64,000 nucleotides of DNA from DASYPQ01 sp046155895. Lineage in GTDB: Bacteria > Planctomycetota > UBA1135 > GCA-002686595. Shown one piece after another: positions 6,703 through 14,725 of the stretch; the stretch's first letter is position 1; every line of letters starts with the position of its first letter. The notes beneath the pieces are model-generated. The model had not been told where the DNA came from. It saw only the letters and a program-made list of their open reading frames with translations, and searched no databases. The stretch covers positions 16,201 to 80,200 of the forward strand of contig JBJXFB010000032.1 of the NCBI GenBank assembly GCA_046155895.1, written 5' to 3'. Position numbers and translations under genes: made by a program.

Positions 6703-8598
6703 CTATCCGTAGAGCAGGAGCCTGATGCCCGGAGGGAGGCGGCGCGTCAACCCCGCGACGACGTGTCCTCGGAGCAGGTGGTAGATCGCCGAACGTTGGG
6801 TGGAGCCGATCATGATACCGGTGACGCCGAGGACTTCGGCGGCGCGGACGATGCCCTCGACCGCATTGTAGGAGACCGTGTAGATCGGGATGAGCGTGAC
6901 GCCCTCGCCTTCCGCGACGCGCACGGCGTTGGCGAGCGCTTCGACCCCCTCCGGCTTCGGCTTCCAGTTCGCCGTGCGAACGAAGAGACCCGTCCGCTCC
7001 TCGACGTACAAGGCGAACAGCGAGCGCCCGCCGCGGCCCTTCTCCCGCGAGATCGCCTCGGCGATCAGGCCGGGGTTGGGTGAGCGCAGGGCGATCAGCG
7101 TGCTCGAGGGGTAGAGCTGCGTGATCGCCTCGGCCTGCTTGAGGCTCAATAGCTCGAGCCGCTCGGAGGTCTCGAGCTTCTCCTCGGACTCGAGGATGCG
7201 CTGGGGCGTCAGACGCTTGACCAGCGGGATCCCGTAGAAGAGGTCCGTGAACCACTTCCGGCGCGTGCCGACGGCCATCAGGAGCCCGAAGCCGACCAGG
7301 AGGGATCCGAAGATCGTCGCCTGCTGCTTGATGTACAGGTTTACGGACCACGCGACGAGCACGAGCGCGGTCGTGACAAGCCCGAGGAGGTACTTGCGCC
7401 CCCGGTCTTTCGAGCGCCAGCGCAGGACGTCGACGCCGGCCGAGCTCAACACGAAGGCGCCCAGGAGCCCGAACGCGTACAGGTCGCCGAGCTTCTCGAC
7501 GTCCGCGTGCGTGAACACGATCACGAGCACGGGGAAGATCGTCGCGACGAGGATCGCGATCTGCGGCGTCTCGAAGCGCCGGTTGCGGCGCGCGACCGCG
7601 GAAGGCATGAACCCGCTCTCGGAGAGCGCCACGAACACGTGGTAGCAGCCGATGATGGCGGTGTTGGCCGCGAAGAGCAGCAGGGAGGAACCGGAGAGGA
7701 CCACCGCCATCTTGACCCACGGGCCTCCGAAGGCGAACCCCACCTCGGAGATCAGGCGCTCCTTCTCGTGGAGCTTCGTGGCCGCGTCGAGGAGCGCGAT
7801 CGAGAAGAGGGTGAGGAGGGGCGCCGTCGCCATCATCGTGATGACGACGTACCGCATGCCCTTGCGGGCCGTCTCCTTGATCGGGAAGCGCATCGCCGGG
7901 CTCAGCTGGCTGATGCTCTCGAGACCGGAAAAAGCCAGCCAGGCGCCCGAGAAGCCGATGACGAACGTGGTCGTACTGAGCTCGCCGGCGAGCGAGAGGT
8001 TTCCCAGGATCGCGCTCCACTGCTCGGGGCCCGCCTTGAGCGTGATCGCGCCGATGACGGCGACGTTGACGCCGAGCGCGAAGACGGCCATCACGAGGGA
8101 CAGCACCGCGCTCTCCCGGATACCGATCGTGTTCACGATCGCCAGGAAGATCAGCGTGGCGACCGAGAAGTTGACGATGTGGTTGTCCAGGAACGGCAGG
8201 ACGCTCCCCAGGTAGTGGATGCCCGAGACGGACGAGATCGCCGAGGTGAGGAAGTAGTCGACGGAGATCAGGAGCCCGCCGACAGCCCCCATCAGCGGAG
8301 AGAAGGCCGACGTCGCGATGCCGACGACTCCGCCTCCGTCCGGCTTCCTCCAACAGATCTCGACGTACTTCGAGGCCAAGAGGAGGAACGCGATCATCGC
8401 CGCGGCGACGAACAGGGGCGTCGCGTTCCCCATGCCGTAGTTCTTCTCCATGGATCCGTAGAGGATCCCGGGCACGTAGTAGATCGACGTCCCGATGTCG
8501 CAGAAGACGACCGCCCAGACGAGCAGCGGCGTCAGCTGTCGCAGGCTGCTCTCACCGGCGTGCGGATGAGGGGCTTGCTCGTCGCCGGGATGGGTCAT
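6703..8598 (-). CDS. APC superfamily permease with a C-terminal cytoplasmic Usp-like domain
   Basis: 631 residues from ATG 8598 (MTHPGDEQAP). The upstream in-frame start would add 28 Pro/Arg-rich residues without membrane character. Residues about 20-450 form roughly twelve helices with the APC opening FCDIGTSIYYVPGIL and later FSGLESISQLSPAMRFP. The last 170 residues are soluble: LIALRSPNPGLIAEAI, LFALYVEERTG and GIMIGSTQRSAIYHLLRG look like a universal-stress-type nucleotide-binding domain, known as a regulatory tail in some APC transporters. Substrate cannot be deduced. It abuts terC with no gap and heads the TerC/Usp operon. Confidence 0.85.
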   Translation of the reverse strand: MTHPGDEQAPHPHAGESSLRQLTPLLVWAVVFCDIGTSIYYVPGILYGSMEKNYGMGNATPLFVAAAMIAFLLLASKYVEICWRKPDGGGVVGIATSAFSPLMGAVGGLLISVDYFLTSAISSVSGIHYLGSVLPFLDNHIVNFSVATLIFLAIVNTIGIRESAVLSLVMAVFALGVNVAVIGAITLKAGPEQWSAILGNLSLAGELSTTTFVIGFSGAWLAFSGLESISQLSPAMRFPIKETARKGMRYVVITMMATAPLLTLFSIALLDAATKLHEKERLISEVGFAFGGPWVKMAVVLSGSSLLLFAANTAIIGCYHVFVALSESGFMPSAVARRNRRFETPQIAILVATIFPVLVIVFTHADVEKLGDLYAFGLLGAFVLSSAGVDVLRWRSKDRGRKYLLGLVTTALVLVAWSVNLYIKQQATIFGSLLVGFGLLMAVGTRRKWFTDLFYGIPLVKRLTPQRILESEEKLETSERLELLSLKQAEAITQLYPSSTLIALRSPNPGLIAEAISREKGRGGRSLFALYVEERTGLFVRTANWKPKPEGVEALANAVRVAEGEGVTLIPIYTVSYNAVEGIVRAAEVLGVTGIMIGSTQRSAIYHLLRGHVVAGLTRRLPPGIRLLLYG

Positions 8599-8736
8599 GG
8601 GTTGGCGGACGCGCGGGCCACGGCGAGGGCGAGAAGGATACGGATTCGGCGCGGCAATCCAATCCGGACCGCCTGGGACCAACGGGCGGGGTTTCCGAGG
8701 GGGTTCTGCCCGGGCGCGAGCGCGGGGAGAGAGAGA

Positions 8737-8813
8737 TGGTGGGCCCCGCAGGACTCGAACCTGCGACCAAGCGATTATGAGTCGCCTGCTCTAACCAACT
8801 GAGCTAGAGGCCC
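8737..8813 (-). tRNA. tRNA-Ile2 (anticodon CAT, lysidine type), CCA encoded
   Basis: The full cloverleaf reads from 8813 leftwards. The acceptor GGGCCTC pairs with GGGGCCC (one G-U pair), discriminator A is at 8740 and CCA at 8739-8737. The anticodon loop is CTCATAA. The anticodon arm and flanks (GCAGGCGACTCATAATCGCTT) are the same as in E. coli tRNA-Ile2. That points to the TilS-modified AUA-reading isoleucine tRNA and not to a methionine tRNA. Confidence 0.93.
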
Positions 8814-8893
8814 GCTGCGCGTGCATGCTAGCGCCGGGAGCGCGGCGGTCCCAACCGAGTCGAGCGGGCGCCGCCGCTGCTAGACTTCCCGCC

Positions 8894-11845
8894 ATGCACA
8901 TGAGCCGCAACTCCCATTCATCCTGGGCAGTCCTCCCCCTTGCCTTCCTCGCGATGAGCTGCGCGACGGGAGCGTCTGCGAGCGCGCAAGCCGTACCCGC
9001 GACCGCGCGCGCGCGGCAGGGAATCCCCTTCGGCGATTCGAGGGCGAGCCAGGCTCTCGAGCCCTTCTTCCCCGGCACCTCGTACGACCCCGAAGTCCCC
9101 CATCCCGACACGCTGCTGCGCCAGCCCCTCGGCACGTTCACCGCCCACCACCACGAGATCCTCGCCGCCCTGCGCGCGATGGCGGAGAAGAGCCCGCGCA
9201 TGCGCATCGTGCCCTTCGGCCACACGCACGAGGGACGCGAGCTGGCGTACGTCGTGATCGGGAGCACGGAGAACGTCCGCGACCTCGACCGCGTCCGCGG
9301 CGACCTCGCCCGCCTCGCGGATCCGCGCGGGCTCGGCGAAGCGGACGCGCAGCGCATCCTGAAGAGCTCGCCCGCCGTCGCCTGGCTCGGATACAGCATC
9401 CACGGCGACGAGACCTCGGGCTCGGACGCTTCGCTCGCGGTCGCCCACCACTTCGCCGCGGGCACCAGCGCCGACGTCACCGACATCCTGAAGCAGGTCG
9501 TGATCGTGATCGACCCGTGCCAGAATCCCGACGGGCGCGAGCGGATCCTCTCGCAGTTCGAGCAGGGCGCCGGCTACGTGCCCAACCTCGACACCGACAC
9601 GATGGGCCGCGGGCGATGGCCGTACGGGCGCGGGAACCACTACCTCTTCGACATGAACCGTGACTGGATGTGGGGAACGCAGCCGGAGACGCGCGCGCGC
9701 TGGGCGGCGATCCTCTCGTGGCACCCGCAGCTCCTCGTCGACGCGCACGAGATGGGCGCGCTCGACAGCTACCTCTTCTATCCCGCCTCGGCGCCGTTCA
9801 CGCCGCGCTACCCCGAGGCGACGATCCGGTGGTGGCAGAAGTTCGGGAACGACCAGGCGGCCGCGTTCGACAAGCGCGGATGGAGCTACTACACGCGCGA
9901 GTGGGCCGACTCCTGGTACCCGGGCTACACGGATTCCTGGGCGAGCTTCGTCGGCGCGATCGGGATCCTCTACGAGCAGGCGCGCTTCGGCGGGGCTGCC
10001 GTGCGCCGCGCGTCCGGCGAGGTCGCGACGTACCGCGAGGCAGTCCATCACCAGGCCGTCAGCTGCCTGGCGAACGTCGCGACGCTCGCGGCCAACCGCG
10101 AGGAGATCCTGCGCGACTACCTGGCCGCCAAACGTGCGAACGTCGCGGCGGAGACCCCGGGGAACGACCGGATGTTCGTCTTCGTGCCGGGCCGGAGCCC
10201 CAGCCGCGAGGAGCACTTCACCGAGATGCTCGCGGGTCAGGGGATCGAGATCTTCCGCGCGGAGGAGGGGTTCACGGGAAAGAGGATCGACGCGGCGATG
10301 GCCGGAGACGGCGACGAGCGGGCCTTCCCCGCGGGCAGCGTGCTCATCCCCGCGCGCCAGCCGCTCTCGACGATGGTCCAGGCCTGGCTCGAGTTCGATC
10401 CGCGCTACACGACCGATTCGCTGAATCGCGAGCGCAAGGAGCTCGAGCGCAAGCAGCGCTCGAAGGCCTACGACGTGACCGCGTGGTCGCCCGCGCACTC
10501 CTTCGACCTCGACGCGGCCTGGTGTGACGCCGTCGAGGTCAAGAAGACGAAGATCACTTCGCTGCCGCCGCGCGAGAAGGGCGTCGTCGGCCTCGCCAGC
10601 CCGTCGGAATCGGTCTACGGCTGGATCGTCGACGGCGAGGACGACGGAGCGGTCGTCTTCGCGGCGCACGGGATGGAGAAGGGCCTCCAGATCCAGATGT
10701 CCGACGAGCCCTTCACCTCGGCCGGGCGCGGGTTCTCGCGCGGGAGCCTGCTCGTCCGGCGGCACGAGAACGGCGCGGACGTCGCTTCGAGGGTGGCCCA
10801 GGCCGCCGAGTCCGCGGGTGTGCGCGTCCACGCGACCGGGACGGCGCGCAGCCCGGACGAAAAGCCCGATCTCGGAGGCCAGCACTTCCACCTCCTCTCT
10901 CGACCGCGCGTCGGGCTGCTGGGGAACGCGCCGTTCGACACCGACTCGTTCGGGCACATCTGGCACGTCCTCGATACGCAGATCGGCATCCCGGTGACGC
11001 AGGTCGACGCGCAGCAATTCGGCGGGTACGACCTGCGGCGCTACAACGTGCTGATCCTTCCCGACGGGGGCGACGTCGGCTCGATCTTGAAGGAGAACGC
11101 GGAAGCCCTGCGGAACTGGGTGCGCGGCGGCGGGACGCTCGTCGCGTGCGGAGGCTCGGCGACGCGCGCGGTGGTCGACGCCGAGATGAAGCTCTCCTCG
11201 GTGAAGATGCGCCCGGACGTGCTCGACGAACTCGAGAAGTACGCGCTGTCGGTGAAGCGCGAGCGCGAAGCCGGGACGAAGCCGGTCGACGAGGCCGCGC
11301 TGTGGGGCGACAAGCCCGCGGAGAAGCCCACGGAGGAGGCCGGAAAGGACGCGAAGGAGGAGAAGGAGGAAGGGAAGGAGGAAGACGAGAAGGGTGACGA
11401 GAAGGGCAAGGAAGCCAAGGACGGCGCGACGAAGGAGAAGGAGGACCTGAAGCGCCGCGACCGCTGGCTGCGCACGTTTTCCCCGCGCGGCGTGATCCTG
11501 CGCGGCGAGGTGAATCCTGACGCGTGGATCACGGCCGGATGCGGCGGAGAGCTACCCGTCTTCTTCGAGGGCGGCAACGTGTACCTCTCCGAGCTGCCGG
11601 TGCGAACCGCGGTGCGGCTCGCGGCGTCGGATCGCGTCCGGATCAGCGGACTCGTGTGGCCCGAGGCGCGCGAGCGGATCGCCGACAGCGCGTACTGCAC
11701 CGTCGAGGGGCAGGGCGCCGGACAGGTGATCCTGTTCGCGAGCCCGCCTGCGTTCCGGGGCTGGTTCCCCGGGACGGCTCGATTGCTCGCGAACGCAGTG
11801 GTCTACGGTCCCGGTGCGGGAGCACGCCAGCCGCTCGGGTGGTGA
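8894..11845 (+). CDS. Secreted M14 family zinc carboxypeptidase
   Basis: 983 residues from ATG 8894; a second ATG at 8900 is possible. The N-terminus is a signal peptide with a possible lipobox (LAMSC, Cys23). The M14 catalytic domain follows: zinc ligands H170 and E173 in SIHGDETSG, the NPDGR motif at 211-215, DMNRDW near 253-258, and VDAHEMG with the third ligand H285. Large family members of this type also carry a GATase1-like C-terminal half, and YNVLILPDGGDVGSI fits that. Near residues 815-875 is a highly charged Lys/Glu insert (KEEKEEGKEEDEKGDEKGK). Function: extracellular or periplasmic peptide degradation. It starts 80 bp from the divergent tRNA-Ile2. Confidence 0.88.
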   Translation: MHMSRNSHSSWAVLPLAFLAMSCATGASASAQAVPATARARQGIPFGDSRASQALEPFFPGTSYDPEVPHPDTLLRQPLGTFTAHHHEILAALRAMAEKSPRMRIVPFGHTHEGRELAYVVIGSTENVRDLDRVRGDLARLADPRGLGEADAQRILKSSPAVAWLGYSIHGDETSGSDASLAVAHHFAAGTSADVTDILKQVVIVIDPCQNPDGRERILSQFEQGAGYVPNLDTDTMGRGRWPYGRGNHYLFDMNRDWMWGTQPETRARWAAILSWHPQLLVDAHEMGALDSYLFYPASAPFTPRYPEATIRWWQKFGNDQAAAFDKRGWSYYTREWADSWYPGYTDSWASFVGAIGILYEQARFGGAAVRRASGEVATYREAVHHQAVSCLANVATLAANREEILRDYLAAKRANVAAETPGNDRMFVFVPGRSPSREEHFTEMLAGQGIEIFRAEEGFTGKRIDAAMAGDGDERAFPAGSVLIPARQPLSTMVQAWLEFDPRYTTDSLNRERKELERKQRSKAYDVTAWSPAHSFDLDAAWCDAVEVKKTKITSLPPREKGVVGLASPSESVYGWIVDGEDDGAVVFAAHGMEKGLQIQMSDEPFTSAGRGFSRGSLLVRRHENGADVASRVAQAAESAGVRVHATGTARSPDEKPDLGGQHFHLLSRPRVGLLGNAPFDTDSFGHIWHVLDTQIGIPVTQVDAQQFGGYDLRRYNVLILPDGGDVGSILKENAEALRNWVRGGGTLVACGGSATRAVVDAEMKLSSVKMRPDVLDELEKYALSVKREREAGTKPVDEAALWGDKPAEKPTEEAGKDAKEEKEEGKEEDEKGDEKGKEAKDGATKEKEDLKRRDRWLRTFSPRGVILRGEVNPDAWITAGCGGELPVFFEGGNVYLSELPVRTAVRLAASDRVRISGLVWPEARERIADSAYCTVEGQGAGQVILFASPPAFRGWFPGTARLLANAVVYGPGAGARQPLGW

Positions 11846-11923
11846 GCGCGCGGGGACCACGCCGAGCAGGAGGCGAGCGGCGGGAACCGAGGGGGGGGAC
11901 CGGGCAGGTCGTGCCGCGCCCGC

Positions 11924-13189
11924 TCACTTCCCGAGCCGCGCTTGCTCGATCTTCTGATCGAATTCGCGCAGGAGGGGCTCGACCAACGCGCTCTGCATCG
12001 TCTTCCAGACGGCGGCGCGCTCGATCTCGCGGAAATCCTTCCGCATCGCCTCGTCCTCCACGACCTTCGCTTCGATCTGGAGCCGCGCGAAGCGCTCATC
12101 GATGCCGGCCGCCGCCGAGGCCGGCAGCGCGCGGCGCCACTCGACCACGGAATCCTCGAGCTTCTTCCGCGAGGCCTCGTCGACGAGCTCCGGGTCGCGC
12201 AACTTCTCGCGCAGCCAGCCGGAGAACTCGTCCATCCGACGGCGCATCTCGGAGACCCAGACCTCGTTCTCGAGCCTCCAGGCGTCCGCGTGGACGACGT
12301 CGAGGACTCGGGCGAGGCGTTCGCGCGCGGGCTGGTCCCATGCGATCTCCTTCGAGGCAACGAGCTGGGCGACGCGGCGGAAGACGTCGGCGCGGATGAG
12401 CTGCGTCTGGATTTCGTGGAATCGCTCGGCGAAGGAGGCGGAGGCGTCCACGGAGTCGGCGGGACGAGCCGGGAGATCGAAGTCCGCGTTCGCGAGCTTC
12501 GGCGCGAGGTCGAGTTTCACGAGCGTGAAGCTCGACGTGGCGCCGGCCAGGCTCGATTCGACCTTCTCGATGAAGCCCGAGTCGGTGGAGAGGGTGTATC
12601 GGATCCCCTCGCTGCCGAAGGGGTCGGCGAAGACGAGCCGATCGCCGACACCCGGCGTGGCGCGCTCGGACGCGAGGTCCTGGAGCCAGCCGAGGAGGAC
12701 GGGATTCGAGCGGCTGTAGCTCGCGGTGAACTGGAGGGACTTGGAGTCCGGCGTGCTGGACATCGAGAGGTCGAAGCGAACCCCGGGTGATCCTTCCGGC
12801 CTCTTCGACTCGTCCGCAACCGGAAACTCGGCGCGCATGGCAGCCGCGAGTCGAGCGGATCGCTGGACCATCGGCTGCTCGAGCTCGACGCGAGCCGCGA
12901 CGGGCGGCTCGCCAGGGCGATCGATACGCACGTCGAGGAAGCCGTCGTGGATCCGGAAGATCCCCTCCGCCCCCAGGACGATCTTCGCATCCCCCGGCGC
13001 GCGGTAGAGGATGCGCACCAGCGTCGCCGATTCCTTTCCCGTGCCGCTCGCTTCGTACTCGGCGACGAACGCGGTGAGCAGGTTCGTCTTGCGCACGAGG
13101 GCGTCGAGAACGGAAGGGTCGGGAGGCTCGGCGGCCGGCGGATCCTGGAGCGCGAAGGCCAGGACCGCTGCAAGGAACTTCGCGCTCAC
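11924..13189 (-). CDS. Exported protein of unknown function, possibly LolA-like in its N-terminal half
   Basis: 421 residues starting at GTG 13189, which overlaps the M20 peptidase stop by 4 bp (GTGA). It begins with a short signal-like stretch (VSAKFLAAVLAFALQ) and then DPSVLDALVRKTNLLTAF, ATLVRILYRAPGDAKIVLG and GFLDVRIDRPGE. This resembles the opening strands of outer-membrane lipoprotein carrier (LolA-type) folds. The second half is helical and charged (EEVWVSEMRRR, EKLRDPELVDEASRKKLED) with no recognised domain. The LolA suggestion is tentative. The N-terminal part of the longer open frame is a shadow of the M20 gene. Coupling to a dipeptidase suggests a shared role in the envelope, which is not proven. 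Confidence 0.75.
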   Translation of the reverse strand: MSAKFLAAVLAFALQDPPAAEPPDPSVLDALVRKTNLLTAFVAEYEASGTGKESATLVRILYRAPGDAKIVLGAEGIFRIHDGFLDVRIDRPGEPPVAARVELEQPMVQRSARLAAAMRAEFPVADESKRPEGSPGVRFDLSMSSTPDSKSLQFTASYSRSNPVLLGWLQDLASERATPGVGDRLVFADPFGSEGIRYTLSTDSGFIEKVESSLAGATSSFTLVKLDLAPKLANADFDLPARPADSVDASASFAERFHEIQTQLIRADVFRRVAQLVASKEIAWDQPARERLARVLDVVHADAWRLENEVWVSEMRRRMDEFSGWLREKLRDPELVDEASRKKLEDSVVEWRRALPASAAAGIDERFARLQIEAKVVEDEAMRKDFREIERAAVWKTMQSALVEPLLREFDQKIEQARLGK

Positions 13190-14607
13190 CTCGCCCGCTT
13201 CGAGTGCTCCTCGAGCACCGACGCCACGCAGCTCGTCAGCTTCTTCCCCGTCGGGATGTGCAGGAACTCGTTCGGCCCGTGCGCGTTCGACGCCGGCCCG
13301 AGCACGCCCGTGATCAGGAACTGCGCCTTCGGGAACTTCTTCCCGAGCATCCCCATGAACGGGATCGTCCCGCCTTCGCCCATGTACATCGCTTCCTTGC
13401 CGAAGTACGCCTTCGACGCGTCCGCGGTCGCCTTCTCGAGCCACGGCGCGAGCTCCGGAGCGTTCCAGCCCGACGCGGCGTTCTCCGCGTCGAACGTCAC
13501 CTTCGTGCCGTAGGGCGGATCCTTCGTGAACAGCGCCGTGAGCGCCTTCGTCGCCGCGGCCGCGTCTCCCGTCGGCGGCACTCGCACCGACACCTTCACC
13601 GTCGTCTTCGGACGCAGCACGTTCCCCGCGTCCTTCGGCTCGGGCATCCCGCTCGCGCCCACGATCGACAGCGTCGGCCGCCAGGTCCGATTCAGGATCA
13701 GCTCCGCGTTGTCACTCGCCATCGGCTTCGTCCCCGCGGCCCACGGGAACTCCTTCCAGATCAGGTCGCCGAGAACTCCGGCCGTCGCCTTCGCCTGCTG
13801 CAAGCGCTGCGTCGGGATGTCGGGGTTGAGCTCCTTCAGCGTGATCTTCCCCGTCTTCTCGTCCTCGAGCCGCGAGAGGAGCTGGCGGATCACCCGGAAG
13901 CTCGACGGCACGATCCCGCTCGCGGAGCCCGAGTGCACACCCTCGCGCAGCACCTCGACCGTCAGCGTCCCCGCCGCGATCCCGCGCAGCGACGTCGTGC
14001 TCCACATCTGGTCGTAGTTGCCGCAGCCCGAGTCGAGGCACACGACGAGGCTCACGTCGCCGATCCGCTTCTCGAGGTGATCGATGTAGAACGGCAGGTC
14101 GTAGCTCCCGCTCTCCTCGCACGCCTCGATCAGCACGACCATCCGCGCGTGCGGGATCTTTTGCTTCTTCAGGGCCCCGATCGCGGTCAACGACGCGAAC
14201 GCCGCGTAGCCGTCGTCCGCTCCGCCGCGGCCGTAGAGCTTGTCCCCCTTCATCACCGGCTCCCAAGGCCCGAGCCCGGCGTTCCAGCCCGTCATCTCGG
14301 GCTGCTTGTCGAGGTGCCCGTAGAGCATCACCGTGTCCGTCGAGTTCCCGTTCGTCGCCGGGATCTCCATGAAGATCACCGGCGTCCGCTTCGGGAGCCG
14401 CACGACCTCGAGCTTCATCCCCTCGATCTCGCGCGAGCGGCACCAGCCTTCGATCAGGCTGACGGCCTTGTCCATGAAGCCGTGCTTCTCCCAGTCGGCA
14501 TCGTAGGCCGGCGACTTGTTGGGGATGCGGATGTACTCGGTCAGGGCCGGAACGATCGACTCGTTCCACGTGCTCTCGACGAATGCGGACGCGCTCTTCG
14601 AATCCAT
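13186..14607 (-). CDS. M20 family metallo-dipeptidase
   Basis: 473 residues, ATG 14607. Motifs of the M20A/CNDP-like dipeptidases are intact: MLYGHLDKQPE (His98 and Asp100), YGRGGADDGY (bridging Asp131 region), EACEESGS (general base Glu164 with Glu165) and the lid-domain VHSGSASG. The C-terminal zinc ligand fits SNAHGPNEF. It has no signal peptide, so it probably hydrolyses di- or short peptides in the cytoplasm. Length is typical. The downstream exported protein gene overlaps its stop codon. Confidence 0.9.
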   Translation of the reverse strand: MDSKSASAFVESTWNESIVPALTEYIRIPNKSPAYDADWEKHGFMDKAVSLIEGWCRSREIEGMKLEVVRLPKRTPVIFMEIPATNGNSTDTVMLYGHLDKQPEMTGWNAGLGPWEPVMKGDKLYGRGGADDGYAAFASLTAIGALKKQKIPHARMVVLIEACEESGSYDLPFYIDHLEKRIGDVSLVVCLDSGCGNYDQMWSTTSLRGIAAGTLTVEVLREGVHSGSASGIVPSSFRVIRQLLSRLEDEKTGKITLKELNPDIPTQRLQQAKATAGVLGDLIWKEFPWAAGTKPMASDNAELILNRTWRPTLSIVGASGMPEPKDAGNVLRPKTTVKVSVRVPPTGDAAAATKALTALFTKDPPYGTKVTFDAENAASGWNAPELAPWLEKATADASKAYFGKEAMYMGEGGTIPFMGMLGKKFPKAQFLITGVLGPASNAHGPNEFLHIPTGKKLTSCVASVLEEHSKRAR

Positions 14608-14725
14608 GGGCGGGATCTCCGGGTCGCGGACGTCGTCTCGACGGAGGACGATGCGCTCGCGGGCCGCGCAGCATATCCGACCGGGCGCTGGAGCGTCCCC
14701 CCCCGGGCGCCGACTCGGGGCCCGG

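Noticed and set aside
4877..8353. A 1158-codon minus-strand open frame
   Set aside because: Only the last 297 codons are the universal stress protein. The rest is Arg/Ala-rich noise lying under terC and the permease in another frame.
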